In this document: positions 32,634 through 41,473 of the stretch, piece after piece
Numbering within the stretch: position 1 is the first letter of the stretch
How the letters are laid out: each line of letters opens with the position of its first letter
Assembly (NCBI GenBank): GCA_964640085.1
Contig: CAZXFA010000002.1
Location: 73,297-137,296 of the forward strand
Direction: 5' to 3'
Source of the DNA: CAZXFA01 sp964640085
Lineage (GTDB): Bacteria > Actinomycetota > UBA4738 > HRBIN12
Length of the DNA stretch: 64,000 bases
The notes under the pieces: generated by a model
Told to the model about the DNA's origin: nothing
Seen by the model: the letters and a program-made list of their open reading frames with translations, nothing else
The model's database searches: none
Made by a program: the position numbers and the translations under genes

Positions 32634-34306
32634 CCGGTAACCGCCCCCTCCGACGCGCTGCCAACGAGTCGGGCGTACTTCGCGAGGGCCCCGGTCGCAT
32701 ACCGCGGCGTGGGCGCCGTCCACGCCTCGCGCCGTCCCGCCAGGTCCGCCTCGTCCACCTGGAGCTCGATCCTCCTGCTCGCGGCGTCGATCACGATCTC
32801 GTCGCCCTCGCGGACGAGGGCGATCGGCCCTCCAACGAACGCTTCCGGCGCGACATGGCCGACCGAGTACCCCTTGGTGGCGCCGCTGAACCGACCGTCG
32901 GTGATCAGGGCAACGTCCGCACCGAGGCCCGCCCCGGCCACCGCCGCGGTCACCGCGAGCATCTCCGGCATGCCCGGCGAGCCCTTCGGGCCTTCGTAGC
33001 GGATCACGATCACGTCCCCGGCGGCGACCCGGCCCGCGGTGAGCGCCTCGAACGCCTCCCGCTCCGAGTCGAACGGGCGGGCGCGGCCGCGGAATTCCAG
33101 CGAGGCCGCTCCGGCGATCTTCATCACCGAACCCTCCGGCGCGAGTGAGCCGTACAGGATCGCGGTCCCGCCCTCGGAGTGGATCGGGTCGCCGAGCGGA
33201 CGCACGACGGTGCCGTCGGGTGCGTGGATCTCCATCGTGGCGAGGTCCTCGGCGACGGTCCTCCCGGTGATGGTCAGGGCGTCGCCGTGCAACAGCCCCG
33301 CCTCGAGCAGCTCCTTCATCACCACCGAAACCCCGCCGACGCGGTCGAGATCGCTCATCACGAACCGCCCGGCGGGGCGCACGTCCACCAGGTGCGGCGT
33401 GCGCCGGGAGATCCGGTCGAAGTCGTCCAGCTCGAGCGGGACGCCGGCCTCGCGGGCGATCGCGAGCAGGTGCAGGACAGCGTTCGTCGAGCCAGCGAGG
33501 GCCATCACGACGGCGATCGCGTTCTCGAACGCCTCCCGCGTCATCACGTCGCGGGGCCGCAGCCCCAGCTCGAGGCACCGGGTGACCGCCAGGCCGGACT
33601 CCCGGGCGAGCACCTCGCGCCGGTAGTCGACCGCGGGCGGGGAGGCCGCGCCGGGTAGCGACATCCCGAGCGCCTCGGCGGCGGCGGCCATCGTATTGGC
33701 CGTGTACATCCCGGCGCACGAGCCGGTGGTCGGACAGGCTGCGCGTTCGATCCCGGCGAGCTCCTTATCGGTCATCGAGCCACGGGCGTGCGCCCCCACG
33801 GCCTCGAATACGTCCTGGATCGTGATGTCGCGCCCGCCGTGGGTCCCCGGCAGGATCGTCCCCCCGTACAGGTAGACGCTCGGGAGGTTCAACCTCGCCA
33901 TCGCCATCAGCATCCCCGGCTCGGACTTGTCGCAGCCGGCGATCCCGACGAGCGCGTCCATCCGCTCGGCGTGCATCACGAGCTCGACCGAGTCCGCGAT
34001 CACGTCGCGGCTCACCAGGCTGGCCTTCATGCCCTCGTGGCCCATCGCGATGCCGTCGGAGACGGCGATCGTGGTGAACTCGATCGGCACCGCGTCGCCC
34101 TGCCGGACGCCCTCCTTCGCCAGCGCGGCGAGCTTGTCGAGGTGGTAGTTGCAGGGGGTCACCTCGTTCCAGCTGGACGCCACACCGACCTGGGGCTTGC
34201 CGAAGTCCTCCTCGCCGAAGCCCACAGCGCGGAGCATCGCGCGGGCGGGCGCTCGCTCGGGCCCCTCGGTGACCTGTCGACTGCGTGGCCGGTTGTCGGG
34301 GGTCAC
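32630..34306 (-). CDS. ilvD: Dihydroxy-acid dehydratase
   Basis: A 558-aa iron-sulfur enzyme of Val/Ile/Leu synthesis. It has AGCDKSEPGMLMA and ACPTTGSCAGMYTANT (cluster cysteines), GPKGSPGMPEML and TDGRFSGATKG. GTG start with GGAAGG upstream. It is separate from the attenuated ilv-leu operon, so its own control must differ; a TAAGGT -10-like box lies at 34353-34358 on the minus strand. Confidence 0.95.
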   Translation of the reverse strand: MTPDNRPRSRQVTEGPERAPARAMLRAVGFGEEDFGKPQVGVASSWNEVTPCNYHLDKLAALAKEGVRQGDAVPIEFTTIAVSDGIAMGHEGMKASLVSRDVIADSVELVMHAERMDALVGIAGCDKSEPGMLMAMARLNLPSVYLYGGTILPGTHGGRDITIQDVFEAVGAHARGSMTDKELAGIERAACPTTGSCAGMYTANTMAAAAEALGMSLPGAASPPAVDYRREVLARESGLAVTRCLELGLRPRDVMTREAFENAIAVVMALAGSTNAVLHLLAIAREAGVPLELDDFDRISRRTPHLVDVRPAGRFVMSDLDRVGGVSVVMKELLEAGLLHGDALTITGRTVAEDLATMEIHAPDGTVVRPLGDPIHSEGGTAILYGSLAPEGSVMKIAGAASLEFRGRARPFDSEREAFEALTAGRVAAGDVIVIRYEGPKGSPGMPEMLAVTAAVAGAGLGADVALITDGRFSGATKGYSVGHVAPEAFVGGPIALVREGDEIVIDAASRRIELQVDEADLAGRREAWTAPTPRYATGALAKYARLVGSASEGAVTG

Positions 34307-34391
34307 GACGTGTCCAACCTTCCGGTCGGTCGCCTGTCAGGATGGGACCCGCACCTTACCAGCAGCGCCCAACCGCAGAGAAGGAGACGCC

Positions 34392-35813
34392 CTGATCCAG
34401 GTCCCGCCGCCCGCCGTCCGAAGCTGGTGGCTCGAGGAGGCCCTGGCCGACCCCGCGTTCGCCGGCCTGCCCGCGCAACCGCTCGAAGGGGACGCGGAGG
34501 CCGACGTCGCGATCTTCGGCGGCGGGTACACCGGGCTGTGGACGGCCTGGTTCCTGAAGGAGCGGGACCCGGCGCTCGACGTCGTGCTCCTCGAGCGGGA
34601 CATCTGCGGCGGCGGCCCGTCGGGCCGCAACGGCGGGTTCTGCGATGGGTGGTGGGGCCACATCGCCGACCTGGTCTCGACCTACGGCGAGGCCGACGCG
34701 ATGGAGCTCCTGATGGCCGCGGGGCGCTCGCCCGCCGAGATCGGCGCCTGGTGCCAGGCCAACGGGGTCGATGCGTGGTTCCACCACGGCGGCGATCTCG
34801 CGGTGGCCACCAGCCCGGCGGCCGAAGGGCGATGGGCCGATACGCTGCGGGCCGCCGAACGCCTCGGCGTCCAGGACGAGTTCGCGATGCTCACCCCGGA
34901 GCAGGTCCGGGAGCGATGCACGTCCCCGATGTTCGGGGGCGGGATGTTCATCGCCGACGCCGCCACGGTCCAGCCGGCTCGCCTGGCCCGCGGGCTCCGC
35001 CGCGTCCTGCTCGAGCGTGGCGTCCGGATCTTCGAGCGGACCCCGATCCGCCGGTTCCGTCCGGGGCCGCCCGCGCAGGCGGAGACCCCGACCGGGACGG
35101 TCCGGGCCCGGGACGCGGTGATCGCGCTCGGCGCCTGGGCGACGTGGTGGAAGCGCTTCCACCCGCACCTCACGGTGCGCGGTTCCTACATCGTGATCAC
35201 CGCACCGGCCCCCGAGCGGCTGGCGGAGATCCACTGGACCGGCGGGGAGGCCGTGCGCTCGCTCCGAGCCTCGATCCACTACATCCGGACCACGCCGGAC
35301 GGGAGGATCGCGTTCGGCCTGGGCGGGCTCCAGCCGGGGCTCGCGACGCGGATCGACCACCGCTACGACTACGACGGGCGGATGGTCCGGGAGGTGGCCG
35401 AGGACCTCCGACGGATGTTCCCGAGCTTCGACGACGTGCCCCTGGAGGCTGGATGGGGCGGCCCGATCAACGTGTCCGGGTTCACGATGCCCTTCTTCGG
35501 GACCTTGCCCTCGGGCAACGTCCACTACGGACTGGGGTTCACGGGCAACGGCGTCGGCCCCTCCCACCTCGGAGGGAAGATCCTCGCGGCGCTGGCCACC
35601 CAAGCCGACGACGGGTTCACGCGCCTGGGGGTCGTGACCCGCCGTCCCAAGCGATTCCCGCCCGCGCCGATCCGCTACCCGGGGATGCTGGTCGTGAACG
35701 CCGCGATCCGCCGCAGGGACGACGCGGAGGACGAGCGGCGGAACGTGAACCCGTTCGTCCGGTTGGTGGCCACGATCCCGCGCCGGCTCGGCTACAACCT
35801 GGGGCCGCGATGA
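34392..35813 (+). CDS. DAO-family FAD oxidoreductase, paralogue 1 (apparent CTG start)
   Basis: A 473-aa flavin oxidase of the glycine/D-amino acid oxidase family, nearest in motifs to gamma-glutamylputrescine oxidase (PuuB/OrdL): VAIFGGGYTGLWTAWFL, ERDICGGGPSGRNGGF and the C-terminal GLGFTGNGVGPSHLGGKIL. No ATG, GTG or TTG exists between the upstream region and the conserved SWWLEEALADPAFAG; a CTG at 34392 has AGAAGGAG five bases upstream and is the best start (ATC at 34395 is second). It is divergent from ilvD and overlaps paralogue 2 by 4 bp. Confidence 0.85.
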   Translation: MIQVPPPAVRSWWLEEALADPAFAGLPAQPLEGDAEADVAIFGGGYTGLWTAWFLKERDPALDVVLLERDICGGGPSGRNGGFCDGWWGHIADLVSTYGEADAMELLMAAGRSPAEIGAWCQANGVDAWFHHGGDLAVATSPAAEGRWADTLRAAERLGVQDEFAMLTPEQVRERCTSPMFGGGMFIADAATVQPARLARGLRRVLLERGVRIFERTPIRRFRPGPPAQAETPTGTVRARDAVIALGAWATWWKRFHPHLTVRGSYIVITAPAPERLAEIHWTGGEAVRSLRASIHYIRTTPDGRIAFGLGGLQPGLATRIDHRYDYDGRMVREVAEDLRRMFPSFDDVPLEAGWGGPINVSGFTMPFFGTLPSGNVHYGLGFTGNGVGPSHLGGKILAALATQADDGFTRLGVVTRRPKRFPPAPIRYPGMLVVNAAIRRRDDAEDERRNVNPFVRLVATIPRRLGYNLGPR

Positions 35814-37246
35814 GCTCGAACGTTCCGGCCGGGACCGATCGTCCCCCTCGACCGGCTCGGGGGAGCTGGTGGCTCGAGGAGGCCCTGGCCGATCCCGCGT
35901 TCGCCGGCCCGCCCGCGCCGTCGCTCGACCGGGATACGACGGCGGACGTGCTGATCGTTGGGGGGGGATACACCGGGCTGTGGAGCGCGTGGTTCCTCAC
36001 CGAACGCGAGCCGGGGATCGACGTCGTCCTGCTCGAGCAGGACATCTGCGGCGGCGGGCCCTCGGGCCGCAACGGCGGCTTCGTGAACGGCTTCTACGAC
36101 GAGGCGGAGCTGCTCCTGGACCGCTTCGGGGATGAGGGTCGGCGGACCGTCGAGCTCGCGGGCCGATCGATCGACGAGGTCGGCGCGTGGTGCGAGGCCA
36201 ACGTGGTCGACGCATGGTACAGGCCGACCGGCAACCTCGGGGTCTCGACCTCCCGGGCCCAAGATGGGGCGCTGGCCAACGTGCTCGCCTCGACCGAGGC
36301 CGCTGGCTTCGGCGCGATCTACCGTCGGCTCGACTCCGGCGAGGTCCGAGAGCGGTTCAACTCGCCGGTGGTGCGGACCGGGGTGCACGTGAGGCACGCC
36401 GCGATGGTCCACCCCGCGCGCCTTGCGCGCGGGCTGCGCCGAGCGCTGCTCGAGCGGGGCGTGCGGATCCACGAAGGCACCCGCGTGCGGCGGTTCCGAT
36501 CCCGATCCCCAATCGCGGCCGAGACCCCGGGCGGCACGGTCCGTGCCGGCCGCGCGATCCTCGGTCTGAACGCGTGGGCGGTCGCCTGGCCCCGCTTCCG
36601 GCGGGCGATCGTTGCCCGCGGCACCTACCTCGTGGCCAGCGCCCCGGCTCCGGACCGCCTCGAGCGGATGCGCTGGACGGGCGGTGAAGGCGTATACGAC
36701 TTCCGGACTGCGCTGCACTACCTGTGCCCCACCCCCGATGGGCGGATCCTCTTCGGGGGCGGCGTGATCCGCGTGAACCCCAAGCGGATCGACCCCCGGT
36801 ACGACTACGAGGGGCGGGCGGTCGCGGAGCTCTGCCGCGAGTTCCGACGGTGGTTCCCGGCCTTCGACGGGATCGAGCTCGAGTGCGCGTGGGGAGGGCC
36901 CGTGGACGTGGCCGGGTTCCATCTCCCGTTCTTCGGAACGCTCCCTGGCGGGGCGGCGCACTATGCGCTCGGGTTCACCGGGAACGGCGTCGGCCCATGC
37001 CACCTGGCGGGCCGGATCCTGTCGGGGTTCGCGCTCGAGGCCGAGGACGAGGCCACGAGCCTGCCGATCGCCCGGATGGAGCCCAAGCGCTTCCCGCCCG
37101 AGCCCCTGCTCACCCCGGGCGAGCTGCTCGTGATGCGAGCGATCGTGCGCAAGGACGGGCGCGAGGATCGCGGGCGGCGTGCCGGCCCGCTCACCCGGGT
37201 GCTCGCCCACCTGCCACGCCGCGTCGGCTACAACCTCGGACCGTGA
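35810..37246 (+). CDS. DAO-family FAD oxidoreductase, paralogue 2
   Basis: A 478-aa close relative of its neighbours: SWWLEEALADPAFAG, VLIVGGGYTGLWSAWFL, EQDICGGGPSGRNGGF, AWGGPVDVAGFHLPFFGTL and GFTGNGVGPCHLAGRIL. The Rossmann FAD site and GRNGG flavin motif are intact, so it should be active. ATG at 35810 overlaps the previous stop. It is closest to paralogue 3 in the C-terminal AGRILSG and EDEAT segments. Confidence 0.9.
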   Translation: MSSNVPAGTDRPPRPARGSWWLEEALADPAFAGPPAPSLDRDTTADVLIVGGGYTGLWSAWFLTEREPGIDVVLLEQDICGGGPSGRNGGFVNGFYDEAELLLDRFGDEGRRTVELAGRSIDEVGAWCEANVVDAWYRPTGNLGVSTSRAQDGALANVLASTEAAGFGAIYRRLDSGEVRERFNSPVVRTGVHVRHAAMVHPARLARGLRRALLERGVRIHEGTRVRRFRSRSPIAAETPGGTVRAGRAILGLNAWAVAWPRFRRAIVARGTYLVASAPAPDRLERMRWTGGEGVYDFRTALHYLCPTPDGRILFGGGVIRVNPKRIDPRYDYEGRAVAELCREFRRWFPAFDGIELECAWGGPVDVAGFHLPFFGTLPGGAAHYALGFTGNGVGPCHLAGRILSGFALEAEDEATSLPIARMEPKRFPPEPLLTPGELLVMRAIVRKDGREDRGRRAGPLTRVLAHLPRRVGYNLGP

Positions 37247-38661
37247 ATGGGGACCTGCCTCGACCGGCGATCGGGAGCTGGTGGCTCGAGGAGGCCCTGG
37301 CCGATCCGGCCTTCGCGGGACCGGAGGCGCCGGCGCTGGAGACCGAGACCGCCGCCGACGTCGCGATCATGGGTGGTGGGTATGCGGGGATGTGGACCGC
37401 GTGGTTCCTCACCGAGCGCGCGCCGGGGATCGACGTGGTCCTCCTCGAGCAGGGGGTCTGCGGTGGCGGGCCCTCCGGTCGCAACGGCGGGTTCTGCAAC
37501 GCCCTCTGGGAGGAGGCCGACCTGCTGCTCGACGTCCTGGGCGAGGAGGGGGCCCGCCGGACCGCGCACCTGGCCGAGCGCAGCGTGGAGGCGATCGGCG
37601 CCTGGTGCGACGCCGAAGGGGTCGACGCGTGGTTCACGCCCGCCGGGCACCTGGGTGTCTCCACCTCGCCTGTGCAGGATGGCGCCTGGCGCGCGACCCT
37701 CGAGGCCACGATGCGGCTCGGGTCGGATTGGCTCGTGGAGCTCCCGCCCACCCAGGTCCGCGAACGGTGCGACGCCCCGGTGTTCCGGGGGGGCATCCTC
37801 GCCCCCCGCGCGGCCACCGTCCAGCCGGCCCGGCTGGCCCGGGGGCTCCGCCGGCGGCTGATCGAGCGCGGGGTCCGGATCTTCGAGGGCACGCCCGTCC
37901 GACGGTTCCGCGGCGGCTCGCGGGTGGAGGTCGAGACCCCCGGAGGGATCGTCCGCGCGGGCGTGGGTGTCTTCGCGCTGGGCGCCTATGCCGCGGGGTT
38001 CCCGCGGTTCCGGCGCACGATCCTGCCCCGCGGCAGCTACCTGCTCCTGACCGTGCCGATCCCCGAGCGGCTGCAGAGCATCCGGTGGACCGGGGGCGAG
38101 GGCCTGTACGACTTCCGCACCGCGCTCCACTACGTCCGGACCACCGTTGACGGCCGGATCGCGTTCGGCTCGGCGAGCTCGAGGGCAGGCCTGGGGACCG
38201 GGCTCGGGCCCAGACTGCGCTACGACGCGGTCTCGGTCCGGCGGCTGATGGCCGGGTTCCGCCGGTGGTTCCCGTCCCTCGAAGGCGTTCGGTTCGAATG
38301 CGCCTGGGGCGGCCCGATCGACGTGACCGGCCTGCACCTCCCGTTCTTCGGCACGCTCGAACCGGGCGGCATCCACTACGGGCTCGGATTCACGGGCGGC
38401 GGCGTCGGGCCGTGCCACCTCGCCGGGCGGATCCTCTCGGGCCTGGCGCTCGGCGTGGAGGACGAGGCGACCACGCTGCCGTTCGTGGGGCTACGACCCA
38501 GGCCGTTCCCACCGGAGCCGCTCAGGTCCCCGGGCGCGATGCTGGTCCACGAGGCGATCGTGCGCACCGACCAGGCGCAGGACCGAGGCCGCCGGCCGAA
38601 CCCGATCGTGCATGCACTCGCTCGGCTGCCGCGCCGCCTCGGGTACCGCCTCGGCCCGTAG
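37243..38661 (+). CDS. DAO-family FAD oxidoreductase, paralogue 3
   Basis: A 472-aa third member of the array, from a GTG overlapping the previous stop (GTGA). It keeps SWWLEEALADPAFAG, VAIMGGGYAGMWTAWFL, EQGVCGGGPSGRNGGFC and GFTGGGVGPCHLAGRIL. Differences among the three are greatest in the substrate domain (residues about 120-300), so different amine or amino acid substrates are likely. No transporter or aldehyde dehydrogenase is next to it. Confidence 0.9.
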   Translation: MNGDLPRPAIGSWWLEEALADPAFAGPEAPALETETAADVAIMGGGYAGMWTAWFLTERAPGIDVVLLEQGVCGGGPSGRNGGFCNALWEEADLLLDVLGEEGARRTAHLAERSVEAIGAWCDAEGVDAWFTPAGHLGVSTSPVQDGAWRATLEATMRLGSDWLVELPPTQVRERCDAPVFRGGILAPRAATVQPARLARGLRRRLIERGVRIFEGTPVRRFRGGSRVEVETPGGIVRAGVGVFALGAYAAGFPRFRRTILPRGSYLLLTVPIPERLQSIRWTGGEGLYDFRTALHYVRTTVDGRIAFGSASSRAGLGTGLGPRLRYDAVSVRRLMAGFRRWFPSLEGVRFECAWGGPIDVTGLHLPFFGTLEPGGIHYGLGFTGGGVGPCHLAGRILSGLALGVEDEATTLPFVGLRPRPFPPEPLRSPGAMLVHEAIVRTDQAQDRGRRPNPIVHALARLPRRLGYRLGP

Positions 38662-38724
38662 CGGCGAGGACGTTCCCGGTCCGAAACGGCCGAGGCTCGG
38701 CGGGGTCCGGCGCTCGTCTCCGGC

Positions 38725-40392
38725 TCATTCGAGGCCGAACGCGTAGGCCTGGTGGGGTTGGCCTCCCCGCAGGATCTGCACGCCGAGGTCCGGTCGCAGC
38801 TCGGTCACCCGGGCCACGATCGCCCCGGTGGTGGGCTCGCTGGACCCCTCGCCCTCCACGATCGTCAAGATCTCCGCGGGGTCCGCCACCTGCGGCTCGA
38901 GCAGGCGGACGGCAGCGTCCGCGAGACGCGACGCCACGGCGACCGCCGTCTCCGGGGTCATGGCCAACCAGTCCCCTCGCCGGATCGGCCCGGCGTCGGT
39001 GACCGCGTCCCGGGCGGCGCGCACCACCCACCCGGAGCGGACGCCCGCCGCCGCCCCCGCCATGCGGGGCTCGTTCACCTCGACCGGGGCTTCCGGGTCG
39101 TAGGACCGGAGCGCCGCGAGCTGCTCGACAACGCCTCGGCACGGCACCACACGGACGTCGCCAGGGGCGAGCCTCGCCGCCTCCTCGGCGGAGGGGCGGA
39201 CCCGCTCGTCTCCCGGCAGCAGGACCGCCCCTGGGGCATGGGCGGCCTCCACGGCTCCCAGGAGCTCCCCGACTGAGGGCGCCGAGGAGCGATGGCCCGT
39301 GAGCACCCGGGCCCCGAGGGATCGGAACAGCCGTCGCAAACCGTCGCCCGTCGCCACGGCAACGGCCGCGGTGGCCATGTCCTCATGGGCCTCCGGCGGG
39401 AGCCCTCGTTCCTCCACGGTCTGGAGCACGAGGTCGGTGACGCGGACGTCGCGAGGCCCGCCGAACCCGAGGACCGCCTCGAGCGCCTCTCCCGGTTCGT
39501 CCGTGTGGAGGTGGCACGTCCACAGACCCTCCCCACCGACGACGACCACCGCGCCCCCGAGCCGACCCCACGCCTCCCGCAGCGCCGGCACCACCTCGTC
39601 CGGTGCCTCCAGGAGGCAGGACACCTCGTAGCGACGGTCCCCCTCGTGCTCGCCGCCCCCGGGCAGCGCCGTGGGCGCCGGAGCGGGCGGGGTGGATGGT
39701 GGCTCGGGGAGCGGCCGGCCGTCCACGACCGAGAGCCAGGCATCCAAGAGCAGCACGAACCCCGTCCCTCCCGCATCCACCACCCCGGCCGCCCTCAACG
39801 GGGGGAGCAGGTCCGGGGTCCGCGCGAGAGCCTCCGCCGCGGCGTCCCGGGCCGCTTCGAGCACCGCGACGAGGTCGGCACCGACGCGCGAGGCTCCCGC
39901 CGCGGCCTCGCCCGCCGCCCGGGCCACGGTGAGGATCGTCCCCTCCACGGGATCCTGAACGGCCCGGCTTGCCGAAGCCGCCGCGTCGGCGAGAGCCTCG
40001 GCCAGATCGGCGGCCTCCACGACATCCAGCGTCGTGAACCGCTCGGCCAGCGTGCGGAGGATCTGGGACAGGACGATGCCCGAGATGCCGCGGGCGCCGA
40101 GGAGCGAGCCGTTCGCGACGGCCCGGGCCGTGGACCCCATGTCAGGAGGCGCGTCGTCGAGCGCGTCGACGACGGACTCGACCGTGAGGACCATGTTCGT
40201 CCCCGTGTCGGCATCGGGGACCGGATAGACGTTCAGGCGGTTGATGGCTTGGGAGTGGGATCGGAGGGCCTGGAGGCTCGCGCCGATCGCCGAGCGCACG
40301 TCGGCAGGGGTCAGGCGTTCGAGCCTCCGCACGCGGGTATCGTAGCCTCCCACCCCGACCGCTCCGTCATCCGACGCCGCATCCGACCCCAT
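38725..40392 (-). CDS. fakA: Fatty acid kinase subunit A-like (DAK2/YloV family)
   Basis: A 555-aa protein with an N-terminal DAK2 (Dha kinase L) domain: NRLNVYPVPDADTGTNM with the ADP/Mg Asp cluster and GSLLGARGISGIVLSQ. A central and a C-terminal DegV-like domain follow (MTPETAVAVASRLADAA, VEGEGSSE near the end). FakA phosphorylates fatty acids held by FakB (DegV) proteins. A DegV gene lies 1.1 kb away on the same strand with one convergent hydrolase gene between. In the motif usually GARGNSG, Asn is Ile here, which may affect activity. Confidence 0.85.
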   Translation of the reverse strand: MGSDAASDDGAVGVGGYDTRVRRLERLTPADVRSAIGASLQALRSHSQAINRLNVYPVPDADTGTNMVLTVESVVDALDDAPPDMGSTARAVANGSLLGARGISGIVLSQILRTLAERFTTLDVVEAADLAEALADAAASASRAVQDPVEGTILTVARAAGEAAAGASRVGADLVAVLEAARDAAAEALARTPDLLPPLRAAGVVDAGGTGFVLLLDAWLSVVDGRPLPEPPSTPPAPAPTALPGGGEHEGDRRYEVSCLLEAPDEVVPALREAWGRLGGAVVVVGGEGLWTCHLHTDEPGEALEAVLGFGGPRDVRVTDLVLQTVEERGLPPEAHEDMATAAVAVATGDGLRRLFRSLGARVLTGHRSSAPSVGELLGAVEAAHAPGAVLLPGDERVRPSAEEAARLAPGDVRVVPCRGVVEQLAALRSYDPEAPVEVNEPRMAGAAAGVRSGWVVRAARDAVTDAGPIRRGDWLAMTPETAVAVASRLADAAVRLLEPQVADPAEILTIVEGEGSSEPTTGAIVARVTELRPDLGVQILRGGQPHQAYAFGLE

Positions 40393-40729
40393 CTGCGGAC
40401 GGCCCGCCGGGCCACAGGACGTCGACCAGGCCCGTGACTCGTCGGGCCGTGCGGCGCCCCGGCGCGGCCTCGTCCTACGCAGCGGTGCTGAGACGGGGTG
40501 GTGCTCGGCAACGGATCCCCGGACCGGTCCTGCTCGGCGCGTTCGCCCTCACGGTCCGAATGGTGACGGTGGCGATCGGTCGGCACCGACGCCACCGCGG
40601 CCACCTTCTGATATCCGTTCCGAGAGGGCGCCCGCTCGCCGAGCCGCCGACTTCGCCCCGCTTCGAGCGCCTCGTGGCTGGTTGGGGCCGGACGCGGACG
40701 CGGCTACCGTAGGATCGGGACCCGGAGCC
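40393..40729. other. 337-bp intergenic region, divergent promoters
   Basis: Lies between fakA (minus) and the alpha/beta hydrolase (plus). Short frames here have arginine-rich, shadow-like products and I do not believe them. A TAGGAT at 40710-40715, 14 bp before the hydrolase start, could be a -10. No RNA gene or repeat is seen; the usual fakA neighbours (asp23, rpmB) are absent. Confidence 0.5.
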
Positions 40730-41473
40730 ATGTCGACCGCCGCGCTCACGACAACCGACGGCATCGACCTGCAGGCTCGGTGGTGGGAAGCCTCACGTCC
40801 CCGAGGCACGGCGATCGTCCTCGCTCACGGGTTCACCGGTTCGAAGGACGACCCGACGCTTCGAGCCGTGGCCGACGCCCTGCGGGTCGAAGGGCACCTC
40901 GTCCTGGCCTACGACGCCCGCGGCCACCATGGCTCGGGCGGCGAGTGCACCCTCGGCGACCTGGAGCGCCACGACGTCGCCGCCGCGGTGGCCGTCGCCC
41001 GCGAGCGGGCGGAGCGCGTCGTCACGATCGGCGCCTCCATGGGTGCCATCGCCGTCCTGCGCTACGCAGTCACCGACCCGGACCTCGCCGGCGTCGTGTC
41101 GGTGAGCAGCCCGGCCCTCTGGCGGCTGCCGAGCAACCTCCGCACCCTGTTCGCCACGGCCCTCACGCGCACCACCGTGGGACGACGCCTCGCGGCGCGT
41201 CGGTGGCACGTCCACGTCTCCGACCGGTGGAACGACCCGGACCCGCCTCGCTCCCTCGCGGCGCGTCTCGCGGTTCCCGTGGCGGTGATCCACGGTCGCG
41301 AGGACCGCTTCGTTCCTCCGAGGGAGGCACGGCTGCTCGCTGCGGCGGCTCGGAACGCACGCCTGCTGCTGGTCCCCGGGATGGGCCACGCCCTCGACCG
41401 GGCGGCGGTGCCGGCCATCGTGGGGGCAGTGGAGTGGACCCTGTCGGCATCCACGTTCGGGTCGGCGCCCTAG
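40730..41473 (+). CDS. Alpha/beta hydrolase
   Basis: A 247-aa cytoplasmic hydrolase, probably an esterase or lipase-like enzyme. The nucleophile is in GASMG, the oxyanion region in LAHGFTGSKDDP, the acid Asp in HGREDRFVP and the His in GMGHALD. It sits between fakA and the DegV gene, so acting on a lipid ester is a fair guess. Its TAG stop and the DegV TAG stop share the palindrome CTAG at 41470-41473. Confidence 0.88.
   Translation: MSTAALTTTDGIDLQARWWEASRPRGTAIVLAHGFTGSKDDPTLRAVADALRVEGHLVLAYDARGHHGSGGECTLGDLERHDVAAAVAVARERAERVVTIGASMGAIAVLRYAVTDPDLAGVVSVSSPALWRLPSNLRTLFATALTRTTVGRRLAARRWHVHVSDRWNDPDPPRSLAARLAVPVAVIHGREDRFVPPREARLLAAAARNARLLLVPGMGHALDRAAVPAIVGAVEWTLSASTFGSAP

Noticed and set aside
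33788..35809. Plus-strand open frame preceding DAO paralogue 2
   Set aside because: It is shadow sequence over ilvD and paralogue 1; the real product starts at ATG 35810.
34392..38661. Three DAO genes as an assembly duplication
   Set aside because: The copies differ along their whole length, so they are true paralogues and not an assembly artefact.
40434..40712. 92-aa plus-strand frame in the fakA/hydrolase gap
   Set aside because: Arg-rich, with no ribosome site and no recognisable domain; looked for L28 or Asp23, which commonly sit near fakA, and found neither.
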